From contig JAIOUW010000001.1 of assembly GCA_019931105.1 (NCBI GenBank), positions 930,001 to 994,000 on the forward strand: a DNA stretch of 64,000 nucleotides. Reading direction: 5' to 3'. The position numbers and the translations under genes were made by a program. This document shows positions 16,274 to 23,459 of the stretch, piece by piece. Position 1 is the first letter of the stretch, and the number at the start of each line of letters is the position of its first letter. The notes beneath the pieces were generated by a model. It was not told the origin of the DNA, did no database searches, and saw only the letters and a program-made list of their open reading frames with translations. This DNA comes from Flavobacteriaceae bacterium NBU2977 (lineage in GTDB: Bacteria; Bacteroidota; Bacteroidia; Flavobacteriales; Flavobacteriaceae).

Positions 16274-17326
16274 ATGAAGAAGGTACTATTAATTGAAGAT
16301 GATACCATTTTACGTGAAAATACGGCAGAATTGCTAGCCCTATCGGATTATGAGGTACGTACGGCCGCAGATGGGGAAAAAGGCGTGCAGGCGGCAATAG
16401 ATTATCTGCCCGATGTGATCATTTGCGATATCATGATGCCAAAATTGGACGGATATGGTGTTTTGGAAGAACTCACTAAAAACCATCTTACCAATGGTAT
16501 TCCGTTTATTTTTCTTTCTGCCAAGACCGAGCATAAAGATATCCGCAAGGGGATGGAACTAGGTGCTGATGATTACTTGACCAAACCCTTTCTAGAATCA
16601 GAACTCATCGGTGCCATAGAAAGTCGGCTGGCCAAAATGTCCATTTTAAAGAATATGGCCGGCCAACCAGAAAATGAAGAACAGTTTTCAGAGGCAAAAA
16701 TAACAACGATCGATCAGTTCAAGAATTACATCGACGATAATGGCGATGTGTTTTCTTTTCGAACGGGAGAAACCATATATCGAGACGGCATGTATTCAAG
16801 TACCATATATCTAATACTCGAAGGGATCGTAAAGACGCATGTTCTTGATGAAATGGGCAAGGAATTGATTACCGGAATCTATAAACCCGACGATCTTTTC
16901 GGCTTTTCTTCCATTACCCGAAACATGCCTCGCAAAGAATCTGCAACCGCCATGGAAAATGTCAAACTCATAGGTTTGTCGGAAGAAAAATTGAAAAAGG
17001 TAATTGAAGAAAACCATTCTCTGACCATGGAACTGCTACAACTATTATCAGAAGGCCTTTCCGAAACCAAGGAACAGCTATTGCAAATGGCCTATGGATC
17101 CGTTCGCAGAAAAACCGCACTTACCTTGCTTAAATTTGCCGAGAAACTTGAAAAAGACCCGAAAGGCAACATCCATATTTTAAGAAGCGACCTGGCAAGC
17201 GTTGCCGGAATGGCAACCGAGACCTTGATCCGCGCCCTTTCTTCTTTCAAAAAAGAAGGACTTATCGATATCGACAATAGGAATATCAAAATCTTAGATC
17301 CGGTAAAACTAAGCCGCGTTCATTGA
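16274..17326 (+). CDS. Response regulator: receiver domain fused to CRP/FNR-type regulator
   Basis: 350 residues. Receiver domain 1-120 with acidic Glu8/Asp9/Asp10, phospho-acceptor Asp52 (CDIMMPK), Ser82 and Lys104 (LTKPF). A cyclic-nucleotide-binding-type beta barrel follows at about 150-235 (FRTGETIYRDG.., GIYKPDDLFGFSS) and a winged helix at about 270-345. The recognition helix ATETLIRALSSFKKEG keeps Glu and Arg in the E-x3-R spacing by which CRP and FNR read TGA half-sites. There is no N-terminal cysteine cluster, so the input is phosphorylation rather than an FNR iron-sulfur cluster. It is the best candidate for the protein binding the ATGAY-N4-RTCAT sites around it. Confidence 0.92.
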   Translation: MKKVLLIEDDTILRENTAELLALSDYEVRTAADGEKGVQAAIDYLPDVIICDIMMPKLDGYGVLEELTKNHLTNGIPFIFLSAKTEHKDIRKGMELGADDYLTKPFLESELIGAIESRLAKMSILKNMAGQPENEEQFSEAKITTIDQFKNYIDDNGDVFSFRTGETIYRDGMYSSTIYLILEGIVKTHVLDEMGKELITGIYKPDDLFGFSSITRNMPRKESATAMENVKLIGLSEEKLKKVIEENHSLTMELLQLLSEGLSETKEQLLQMAYGSVRRKTALTLLKFAEKLEKDPKGNIHILRSDLASVAGMATETLIRALSSFKKEGLIDIDNRNIKILDPVKLSRVH

Positions 17327-17354
17327 CAATGATTCGACAAATAAAGGCCGTAAC

Positions 17355-17398
17355 ATGATAATCATCATTTTTTGAGCCATGCAGTGGCCATAAATTTA
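17355..17398 (+). promoter_or_regulatory. Perfect CRP/FNR-type palindrome plus -7 box upstream of second USP gene
   Basis: ATGAT-AATC-ATCAT at 17355-17368, 22 nt, then TAAATTTA at 17391-17398; the gene starts at 17424. Same geometry as the sites at 3854, 7831, 9138, 12109 and 14866. Confidence 0.7.
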
Positions 17399-17423
17399 TG
17401 TTATCAACTAAAAAGAGTATGGC

Positions 17424-18263
17424 ATGCAACAGATTCTAATCCCTACGGACTTCTCGGACAACTCATGGAATGCCATAAAATTTGCCCTAGAGCTGTTCAA
17501 AAAAACGAAATCTACGTTCTATCTATTGCATGTCAATCCCATACCCCCCTATTCAGGTGCCGGAAGTTCGGTTCGTGCGGCCTCGCGTAATTTTGAAGAT
17601 CAAATACTGAAGGAAAGTCGTGAGGAACTTCAAAAATTGTTGAAGCGGATCGAAGCACTGCCCTTTAACACGAAACACGCTTTTGTGACCATAGCCCTTC
17701 ATGATTATTTTGTGGACGCCGTTAAAAGGGAATTGGAGGAAAAGAAAATAGATTTGGTCATAATGGGGACCAAAGGCGCCTCTGGGTTAAAGAAAGCCAC
17801 TGTAGGAAGCAATACGGGCGATGTCATCACAAAAATAAAGGTGCCGTTATTGGCCGTTCCCGAAGATGCCGTCTATTCCAAACCAAAAGAAATTGCATTT
17901 GCCACCGATTATCATATAGGTTATGATGTAAAGGTGTTGGACACCTTGATCGCCATGGCCATACTACATGGTTCCGTTTTAAGGATTTTGCATATTTCAA
18001 AAAAAGGGGAACAATTGACCGAAGAACAGGAAAAGAACAAAGATTTTCTTGATGATTATTTGGTCGATGTCGAACATAGTTTTCACTCGTTGACCGGCAG
18101 TAAACTAGAGACCGCCGTACAGTGTTTTACCGAAAGCAGGGATATCGATATGATAGCCATGGTGGCCAAAAACCTTAATTTTTTTCAACGCATACTCTTC
18201 AGGCCTACCGTTGAGGAAATCAGCTATCATACCGAAGTACCGTTTTTGGTGCTTCATGAATAG
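17424..18263 (+). CDS. Universal stress protein, tandem UspA domains
   Basis: 279 residues in two UspA domains. The first opens MQQILIPTDFSDNSWNAIKF and carries the nucleotide-binding signature GTKGASGLKKATVGSNTGDV; the second (about 150-279) has lost the glycine motif (VAKNLNFFQRILFRP), so it probably does not bind ATP. This matches the 8216 paralogue in length and layout but is clearly diverged. It has its own promoter with a perfect palindrome and sits directly after the receiver-CRP regulator gene, 97 nt away, so it may be a direct target. Confidence 0.88.
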   Translation: MQQILIPTDFSDNSWNAIKFALELFKKTKSTFYLLHVNPIPPYSGAGSSVRAASRNFEDQILKESREELQKLLKRIEALPFNTKHAFVTIALHDYFVDAVKRELEEKKIDLVIMGTKGASGLKKATVGSNTGDVITKIKVPLLAVPEDAVYSKPKEIAFATDYHIGYDVKVLDTLIAMAILHGSVLRILHISKKGEQLTEEQEKNKDFLDDYLVDVEHSFHSLTGSKLETAVQCFTESRDIDMIAMVAKNLNFFQRILFRPTVEEISYHTEVPFLVLHE

Positions 18264-18367
18264 AACTCGCTGATTTAATGCTCGCTTAAATAATACCTAT
18301 TGCCATATCTAGAGGGCCAAAACCCCTTTTTATTTTGAATATAAGAGGGCTAAAGTGTATATAGTTC

Positions 18368-18421
18368 CCCTTATATAAGGGAGTTTATTCGTTTTCAAAC
18401 GACTACAACCGTTTACAAACG
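18368..18421. promoter_or_regulatory. Palindrome cluster upstream of ssb
   Basis: Perfect 14-bp palindrome CCCTTATATAAGGG at 18368-18381, then two near-identical dyads CGTTTTCAAACG (18390-18401) and CGTTTACAAACG (18410-18421) with centres exactly 20 bp apart. A -7-like TATGTTTG lies at 18464-18471. The dyads look like tandem operators for a dimeric DNA-binding protein; which one is unknown. Confidence 0.5.
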
Positions 18422-18529
18422 AAAGCAATTATTTCTCTACCGAATAACGGTTGCGACTTGTTTTATGTTTGCCATGTCGAATCAAGGAGGTTCGATAGTA
18501 TTAACTGTTTAACGCTAAAATTTAACATC

Positions 18530-18862
18530 ATGAACGCACTTAAAAACAAAGTACAGTTGATTGGAAACTTGGGTCAAGACCCGGAAATCGTAACCCTGGA
18601 AAACGGTAACAAACTAGCCAAATTTTCGATTGCCACAAGCGATCACTACAAAAATACGAAAGGTGAAAAGGTCGAGGATACCCAATGGCACAATATTGTG
18701 GCCTGGGGCAAGACCGCCGAAATTGCGGAAAACTACCTTACCAAAGGTAAGCAGGTGGCCATTGAGGGTAAATTGACCCACCGCTCGTATGAGACCAAAG
18801 AAGGAGATAAAAGATATATCACCGAGGTCCGATGTAACGAGCTTTTGATGCTGGGAAAATAA
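18530..18862 (+). CDS. ssb: Single-stranded DNA-binding protein, short form
   Basis: 110 residues, a single OB fold: MNALKNKVQLIGNLGQDPE, the ssDNA-binding aromatic core WHNIVAWGKTAEIAENYLTKG, and YETKEGDKRYITEV. The ATG at 18530 is chosen because the upstream extension to 18458 has no family similarity. The protein stops right after the OB fold (ELLMLGK) and lacks the flexible linker and acidic tip (DDDIPF type) of replicative SSBs, so it cannot recruit partner enzymes in the usual way and is probably an accessory paralogue. It stands alone, with a long regulatory leader and a downstream hairpin. Confidence 0.9.
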   Translation: MNALKNKVQLIGNLGQDPEIVTLENGNKLAKFSIATSDHYKNTKGEKVEDTQWHNIVAWGKTAEIAENYLTKGKQVAIEGKLTHRSYETKEGDKRYITEVRCNELLMLGK

Positions 18863-18911
18863 TCAAGACCCCACACCTGATGATGTTTTTATAGTTCATT
18901 AGGACTTTATA

Positions 18912-18951
18912 AATAATCCGTGCCTTCACAAATTGAAAAGCACGGATTATT
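18912..18951 (+). terminator. Hairpin terminator after ssb
   Basis: Perfect 12-bp stem AATAATCCGTGC (18912-18923) / GCACGGATTATT (18940-18951) with a 16-nt loop, followed by a T-rich stretch; 50 nt after the ssb stop. Confidence 0.6.
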
Positions 18952-18976
18952 GTTTGCTTAAATAAGTCTTTTTATT

Positions 18977-19384
18977 CTAATCCCTAGCATTTGAAATTGG
19001 CACCGGATTTTGCAAAGTCTTATAGAAATCCGTATTTATTGCATTCCTATCAAAATTTTCCGAGAGTAAAATTTGTCTGGCGTTGTTCGGTCGTTCTACC
19101 CATTGACCTTCAACGAATATTGGGCAAGGGATTTTTTTGGTATTTCGTCGGTAAATATTTTTCCAATATTTTCATTTTCAGCATTATATAAATATGAATA
19201 GATTGCTTTGTGCTCTCCGAAGAAAATGCGAAATCTCCATTTTCTGCATTCATTATGGGCAAAGCCTCCCTTATAACGTAGTCCGACTTCTTTAAGTCCA
19301 ACTCTTGTTCAAGAAAAAAGTCTTGTGATATATAACTTGAACAACAACAAAGGATAAAAATAAAGGCAAGAAATATTGTCCCAT
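18977..19384 (-). pseudogene. Frameshifted small lipoprotein gene
   Basis: No single frame spans this stretch, but three overlapping frames join into one plausible ~136-residue lipoprotein. From ATG 19384 one extra base after GGG gives MGTIFLAFIFILCCCSS (a lipoprotein signal), running to ..FAFSSESTK. Near 19208 one extra A in an AAA run switches to AIYSYLYNAENENIGKIFTD. Near 19137 one extra A in the A7 run switches to IPCPIFVEGQWVERPNNAR, ending ..NPVPISNARD with the stop at 18977. All three breaks are single missing bases at homopolymers, so either gene decay or base-calling errors explain them. Function unknown. It lies between ssb and metG. Confidence 0.6.
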
Positions 19385-19435
19385 AATTTTACATTTTTAA
19401 AATAACGTAAAATCACCAAAATAATTTGAAGTCAC

Positions 19436-21529
19436 TCAGCTAATCGTACTTCCATTGTGGGGCCCATCTTCATCAGGGTTGACAAATACCAACTTGCCAT
19501 CCGCTCCTTCAGCCAAAAGTATCATACCTTGGCTTTCGGTACCCCGTAATTTTCGTGGGGCCAAATTGATGAGTACGGTCACTTTTCTACCAATCAGTTC
19601 TTCGGGTGTAAAATGTTCCGCAATTCCAGAAACTATAGTTCTTTGATCTAACCCGGTATCGACCTGCATCACCATCAACTTATCGGTTTTGGGCATTTTT
19701 TCCGCTTCGATAATGGTACCGACCCGCATATCGAGTTTTGAAAAGTCATCGTAGGTAATCGTATCTTTTTGTGGCATGATTTCTATATTTTTAGTTGGTT
19801 CGCCATCGGAGGCATTCGATTTTTTGGTAGCCTCAAGTTTATCGAGCTGCGCCTCGATTTCAGAATCCTCGACCTTTCTAAAAAGAAGTTCCGCCTTGCC
19901 TATTTGATGGCCAGAAGGGAGGAGAGCTTCTTCGGTAAAAACCGAGGCCCAAGAGGTCTCGAGCGCGCTCGACCGAACATTTAGAATGGTTTTAAGCTTT
20001 GCGGAAGTAAAAGGTAAAAAAGGCTCGCACAGAACAGCAAGTCCCGCCGCGATCTGCAAGGCAACGAACATGATCGTGCTTACCCGCTCTTCGTCTTCTT
20101 TGATGACTTTCCAAGGTTCTTCGTCGGCCAAATATTTATTGCCCAAACGGGCAAGGTTCATCAATTCTTGGCTTGCTTCCCTAAAACGGTAACGCTCAAT
20201 AGAGCTTGAGATGATTTCGGGATATTTTCGAAGCTGATTCAAAGTCTCTCGGTCAAGATCGGATAATTCTCCCGGCATGGGCACCTGGCCGTCATAATAT
20301 TTGTTGGTAAGTACTACGACACGGTTGACGAAATTTCCAAAAATGGCAACAAGTTCATTATTGTTGCGGGCCTGAAAATCTTTCCACGTGAAGTCATTGT
20401 CCTTCGTTTCGGGTGCATTGGCCGTTAGGGTGTATCGCAATACATCTTGCATATCTGGAAACTCCACCAAATATTCGTGCAACCAAACGGCCCAATTCTT
20501 CGAAGTGGATAGTTTGTTGCCTTCGAGATTCAAAAATTCGTTTGCAGGAACGTTTTCGGGCAAAATATAATCCCCATGTGCCTTTAAGATCGAAGGGAAG
20601 ATGATGCAATGGAATACGATATTGTCCTTCCCAATAAAATGGAGTAGTTTGGTGTCTTTACCTTTCCAATAGGGTTCCCAATCCTTGCCCTCACGTTCGG
20701 CCCATTCCTTGCTTGAAGAAATATAGCCGATAGGAGCATCAAACCACACATACAAAACCTTGCCTTCACCTCCCTCAACGGGTACCGGAATGCCCCAATC
20801 AAGGTCTCGGGTCACGGCACGGGGCTCTAGCCCACCATCGATCCATGATTTGCATTGGCCATAAACGTTGGGTTTCCAATCGTTTTTATGGGCTACAAGA
20901 ATCCATTCCCGTAAAAAATCTTCATAACGATCTAAGGGCAAGAACCAATGTTTGGTCTTTTTTGTTGACGGAACAGATCCCGTAATCGTCGATTTCGGGT
21001 TTATAAGATCCGTTGCGTTCAAAGAAGAACCGCAGTTTTCGCATTGATCTCCGTAGGCCTCCTCATGACCGCATCTGGGGCAGGTGCCCACCACGAAACG
21101 ATCGGCCAAGAACTGCTGGGCCTCTTCATCGTACAATTGTTCGGTAGTTTCTTCTATGAAATCGTTTTGCCCGTAAAGCTTTTTGAAGAAACCAGAGGCC
21201 GTCTCATGATGGACCGGCAACGATGTTCTCGAATAATTGTCAAAGCTGATCCCAAATTGGGCAAAGGACTTTTTGATAATACCATGGTATTTGTCGATGA
21301 TTTCCTTTGGGGTAACCCCTTCTTTTTTTGCCTTCATCGAAATTGCGACACCATGCTCGTCACTACCACAAACGAAAAGCACATCCTTACCTTGAAGGCG
21401 CAGGTATCTGGAATAAATATCGGCGGGCACATAGACCCCCGCCAAATGTCCAATATGGATCGGACCATTGGTATAGGGCAATGCGGCCGTTATGGTATAG
21501 CGTTTCGGACTCGTCTCTTGGGCCATCAA
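19436..21529 (-). CDS. metG: Methionine--tRNA ligase
   Basis: 697 residues, full-length dimeric-type MetRS. Class I motifs HIGH ([10 protein letters not shown], near residue 22) and KMSKS-like KLSTS (NKLSTSKNW); four-cysteine zinc knuckle [19 protein letters not shown]; anticodon-binding helical domain at about 390-555; C-terminal EMAP-type tRNA-binding domain (about 595-697: [36 protein letters not shown]). A linker of ~40 charged residues separates the last two. It charges initiator and elongator tRNA-Met. Two Met codons open the frame; either may be used. The upstream gap holds a structured element (21571-21753). Confidence 0.97.
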   Translation of the reverse strand: MMAQETSPKRYTITAALPYTNGPIHIGHLAGVYVPADIYSRYLRLQGKDVLFVCGSDEHGVAISMKAKKEGVTPKEIIDKYHGIIKKSFAQFGISFDNYSRTSLPVHHETASGFFKKLYGQNDFIEETTEQLYDEEAQQFLADRFVVGTCPRCGHEEAYGDQCENCGSSLNATDLINPKSTITGSVPSTKKTKHWFLPLDRYEDFLREWILVAHKNDWKPNVYGQCKSWIDGGLEPRAVTRDLDWGIPVPVEGGEGKVLYVWFDAPIGYISSSKEWAEREGKDWEPYWKGKDTKLLHFIGKDNIVFHCIIFPSILKAHGDYILPENVPANEFLNLEGNKLSTSKNWAVWLHEYLVEFPDMQDVLRYTLTANAPETKDNDFTWKDFQARNNNELVAIFGNFVNRVVVLTNKYYDGQVPMPGELSDLDRETLNQLRKYPEIISSSIERYRFREASQELMNLARLGNKYLADEEPWKVIKEDEERVSTIMFVALQIAAGLAVLCEPFLPFTSAKLKTILNVRSSALETSWASVFTEEALLPSGHQIGKAELLFRKVEDSEIEAQLDKLEATKKSNASDGEPTKNIEIMPQKDTITYDDFSKLDMRVGTIIEAEKMPKTDKLMVMQVDTGLDQRTIVSGIAEHFTPEELIGRKVTVLINLAPRKLRGTESQGMILLAEGADGKLVFVNPDEDGPHNGSTIS

Positions 21530-21570
21530 TCTTAGAATTAAGGCTCAAAAATACAGATTTTTACCTGTGA

Positions 21571-21753
21571 GGGCCTAGAAAGTTGTAATAATAGCGAGGA
21601 GACCCTGGCTAAAAATGCCAGGTTGGCTCGACCAACAGATTTCACTATGAACTACGTTGAGGCGAAACCTGGGCCCCATAAAAAACCCAAAGCCCCTGGC
21701 GCGGCCATAGACACTACCAGAGGCTAAGTTACATAGTGGGGAAACTCTTAGGC
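21571..21753. other. Structured intergenic element (ncRNA or MITE-like repeat candidate)
   Basis: The 218-bp gap between the DUF1501 stop and metG holds a compact, GC-rich block unlike ordinary flavobacterial spacer. Local hairpins: CCTGGC-TAAAAAT-GCCAGG (21604-21622) directly followed by GTTGG-CTCGA-CCAAC (to 21636). Long-range pairing: CACTATG (21643-21649) with CATAGTG (21732-21738), and the ends GCCTAG (21573-21578) with TTAGGC (21748-21753), which overlap the DUF1501 stop codon. One long frame is open on each strand but neither has a credible start or codon pattern. It may be a structured RNA or a miniature mobile repeat; I do not recognise a named family. Confidence 0.4.
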
Positions 21754-23448
21754 GACCATAACCGATTTACTCATCTTTTGGTCTTGTACCTGAATTCTAT
21801 AAATATATTTTCCCGCGGCCAAATGTTGGGGCATTCGCTCACGTATATTGATCTCTGTCGAACCCTCGGTCATCATTTCATTAAAAATGGTGCCCACTTG
21901 TTGACCAAGTATATTGAACAACTTGATATCTACATGGGCCGTAAAGGCCATTTCCAAATAAATATGGGGCATGCTGTCCGTTGGATAAAAAGGCTTATGC
22001 ACGATGGCACCCAGCATTTCAGACGTCGGCTCCGATGGTTCAGGCTGCGTAGGTATGGTAGGTTCCCCATCGCTATATACGATATCAGGGAAGTCTATAC
22101 CGCTACAATTGAAACCAAGGTTTACCGGGGCATACGGATGATCCAATAAGTGCTGTTCCACCAAAGGAATGTCGACACATAACCATTCGGCCAATACCGT
22201 GGCATACAGATCTCTAAAGTCCATTGTATATTCTAGGTTTCCGCGCCCATCAGGATTATCCAAAGTTGGGTGCTCACCTACAAAGGCGCTACCGTTCAAC
22301 CCGGCTCCAAAAAACAACGTCGGGGCGGCCTTACCATGATCGGTTCCGTTTGAACCATTCTCGAAAATACGTCTTCCGAATTCAGAAAAGGTCATACTCA
22401 AGACCTTATCGTCTTGTTGTGTAAAGGCCACATCATCGTAAAAATTATCAATGGCCACCGATAGGTTTGTCATTAATCGCTCATGGGCCAAAGGCTGGTT
22501 GCCATGGGTATCGAACCCTCCCATTGAGATCATATAAACTTTGGTGCCCAAATTTCCCTTGATCAAACGTGCCAAAACGGCCATTTGTTTGGCAAAATAG
22601 TTGTCTTGGTATTCAACTTGGTTCGATCCGCGCATATAAGCTTGATGAATCTTGCCGGCATATTCATTGGTCACATTCGAAACCCCTCTCAAAAACTTGA
22701 TCTGGTCGCCATACATACAGGTGTCATCGACGCCATCAACATCATATTGCAGTCCCGTTTCGGCAATTTGTTCCAGTTGTTCGATATTGTTCGTAACAAA
22801 TGCATAATTGGTCTCCTCGCCTTCAAAAACCAAACTTCCATAGCTTCCGACCTGAATGGCCGCAGGGCCTTCAGGCCTGCTCCCTGGAAAATCGGAAAGA
22901 TAATCGGGATAGAGGTATTCGAAATGTCTTCCCATCCAACCCGTATTCAACCCTGAAAAACCCGTTGTAGTCAAATCGGTGTTGGCGAAAATGTCGGATC
23001 CGGTAAAATGCGAAAGACTTTGGCCCTCATAGCCAACACCGTGCACAGCTTTGAACTGCCCTTCGCCCCACATCGATTGCAATGCCCCCATGTACGAGGG
23101 TATGCCGAATTCGTCGGTGAGCTTCAATACCTTGCTCTCGGGAATATAAATATTGGGTCTTGCTTTGGCATAGCTGTCATATTGCTCTATGGGGATTACG
23201 GTACTTAGCCCATCGTTGCCGCCAGATAGGCGAATGAGTATCAAAATATTATCGGTCTCGGCGGCTGCGATGGCCGAGGTCAATGGCGATGGTGCCGAAG
23301 CGGTCAAAAAGTGGCTTCCGAGCATCATGGATCCTGAACCTGCGATGCCCAATGCCTGTAAGAACGAACGCCTGCTCCATTCTTTGTGTTCATCATTGTG
23401 ACCTTCATGTTCAAGGCCTTTATATGGTGTATGAGGTATGTTGCACAT
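21748..23448 (-). CDS. DUF1501 protein with Tat-type signal and T9SS sorting domain
   Basis: 566 residues from the ATG at 23448 (the 34-codon extension upstream overlaps DUF1800 coding sequence and is rejected). After ~25 residues comes a twin-arginine motif with a hydrophobic stretch (WSRRSFLQALGIAGSGSMML). The core is DUF1501, a sulfatase-like alkaline-phosphatase fold (ILIRLSGGNDGLSTVIP.., SEFGRRIFENGSNGTDHGKA, with Asp/His of the metal site). The C-terminal ~80 residues form a T9SS type A sorting domain (FNILGQQVGTIFNE.., GKYIYRIQV). So it is predicted to cross the inner membrane by Tat and the outer membrane by T9SS. It follows DUF1800 by 11 nt; the two genes are a conserved pair in Bacteroidota and Planctomycetota. 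Substrate unknown. Confidence 0.88.
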   Translation of the reverse strand: MCNIPHTPYKGLEHEGHNDEHKEWSRRSFLQALGIAGSGSMMLGSHFLTASAPSPLTSAIAAAETDNILILIRLSGGNDGLSTVIPIEQYDSYAKARPNIYIPESKVLKLTDEFGIPSYMGALQSMWGEGQFKAVHGVGYEGQSLSHFTGSDIFANTDLTTTGFSGLNTGWMGRHFEYLYPDYLSDFPGSRPEGPAAIQVGSYGSLVFEGEETNYAFVTNNIEQLEQIAETGLQYDVDGVDDTCMYGDQIKFLRGVSNVTNEYAGKIHQAYMRGSNQVEYQDNYFAKQMAVLARLIKGNLGTKVYMISMGGFDTHGNQPLAHERLMTNLSVAIDNFYDDVAFTQQDDKVLSMTFSEFGRRIFENGSNGTDHGKAAPTLFFGAGLNGSAFVGEHPTLDNPDGRGNLEYTMDFRDLYATVLAEWLCVDIPLVEQHLLDHPYAPVNLGFNCSGIDFPDIVYSDGEPTIPTQPEPSEPTSEMLGAIVHKPFYPTDSMPHIYLEMAFTAHVDIKLFNILGQQVGTIFNEMMTEGSTEINIRERMPQHLAAGKYIYRIQVQDQKMSKSVMVA

Positions 23449-23459
23449 AATCGTAGGTT

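Noticed and set aside
16274-17326. FNR-type iron-sulfur regulator
   Set aside because: The protein has no cluster of N-terminal cysteines; its receiver domain makes phosphorylation the likely input.
18458-18529. Upstream extension of ssb by 24 codons
   Set aside because: The extra residues do not resemble any SSB N terminus and contain a -7-like box; the ATG at 18530 starts the OB fold as in the family.
19110-19301. 63-residue stand-alone small protein
   Set aside because: It is only one frame segment of the larger frameshifted lipoprotein gene at 18977-19384 and has no proper start.
19955-19974. GGTCTCGAGCGCGCTCGACC palindrome resembling the REP units at 449-526
   Set aside because: It lies within metG coding sequence (SSALET segment) and is explained by codons.
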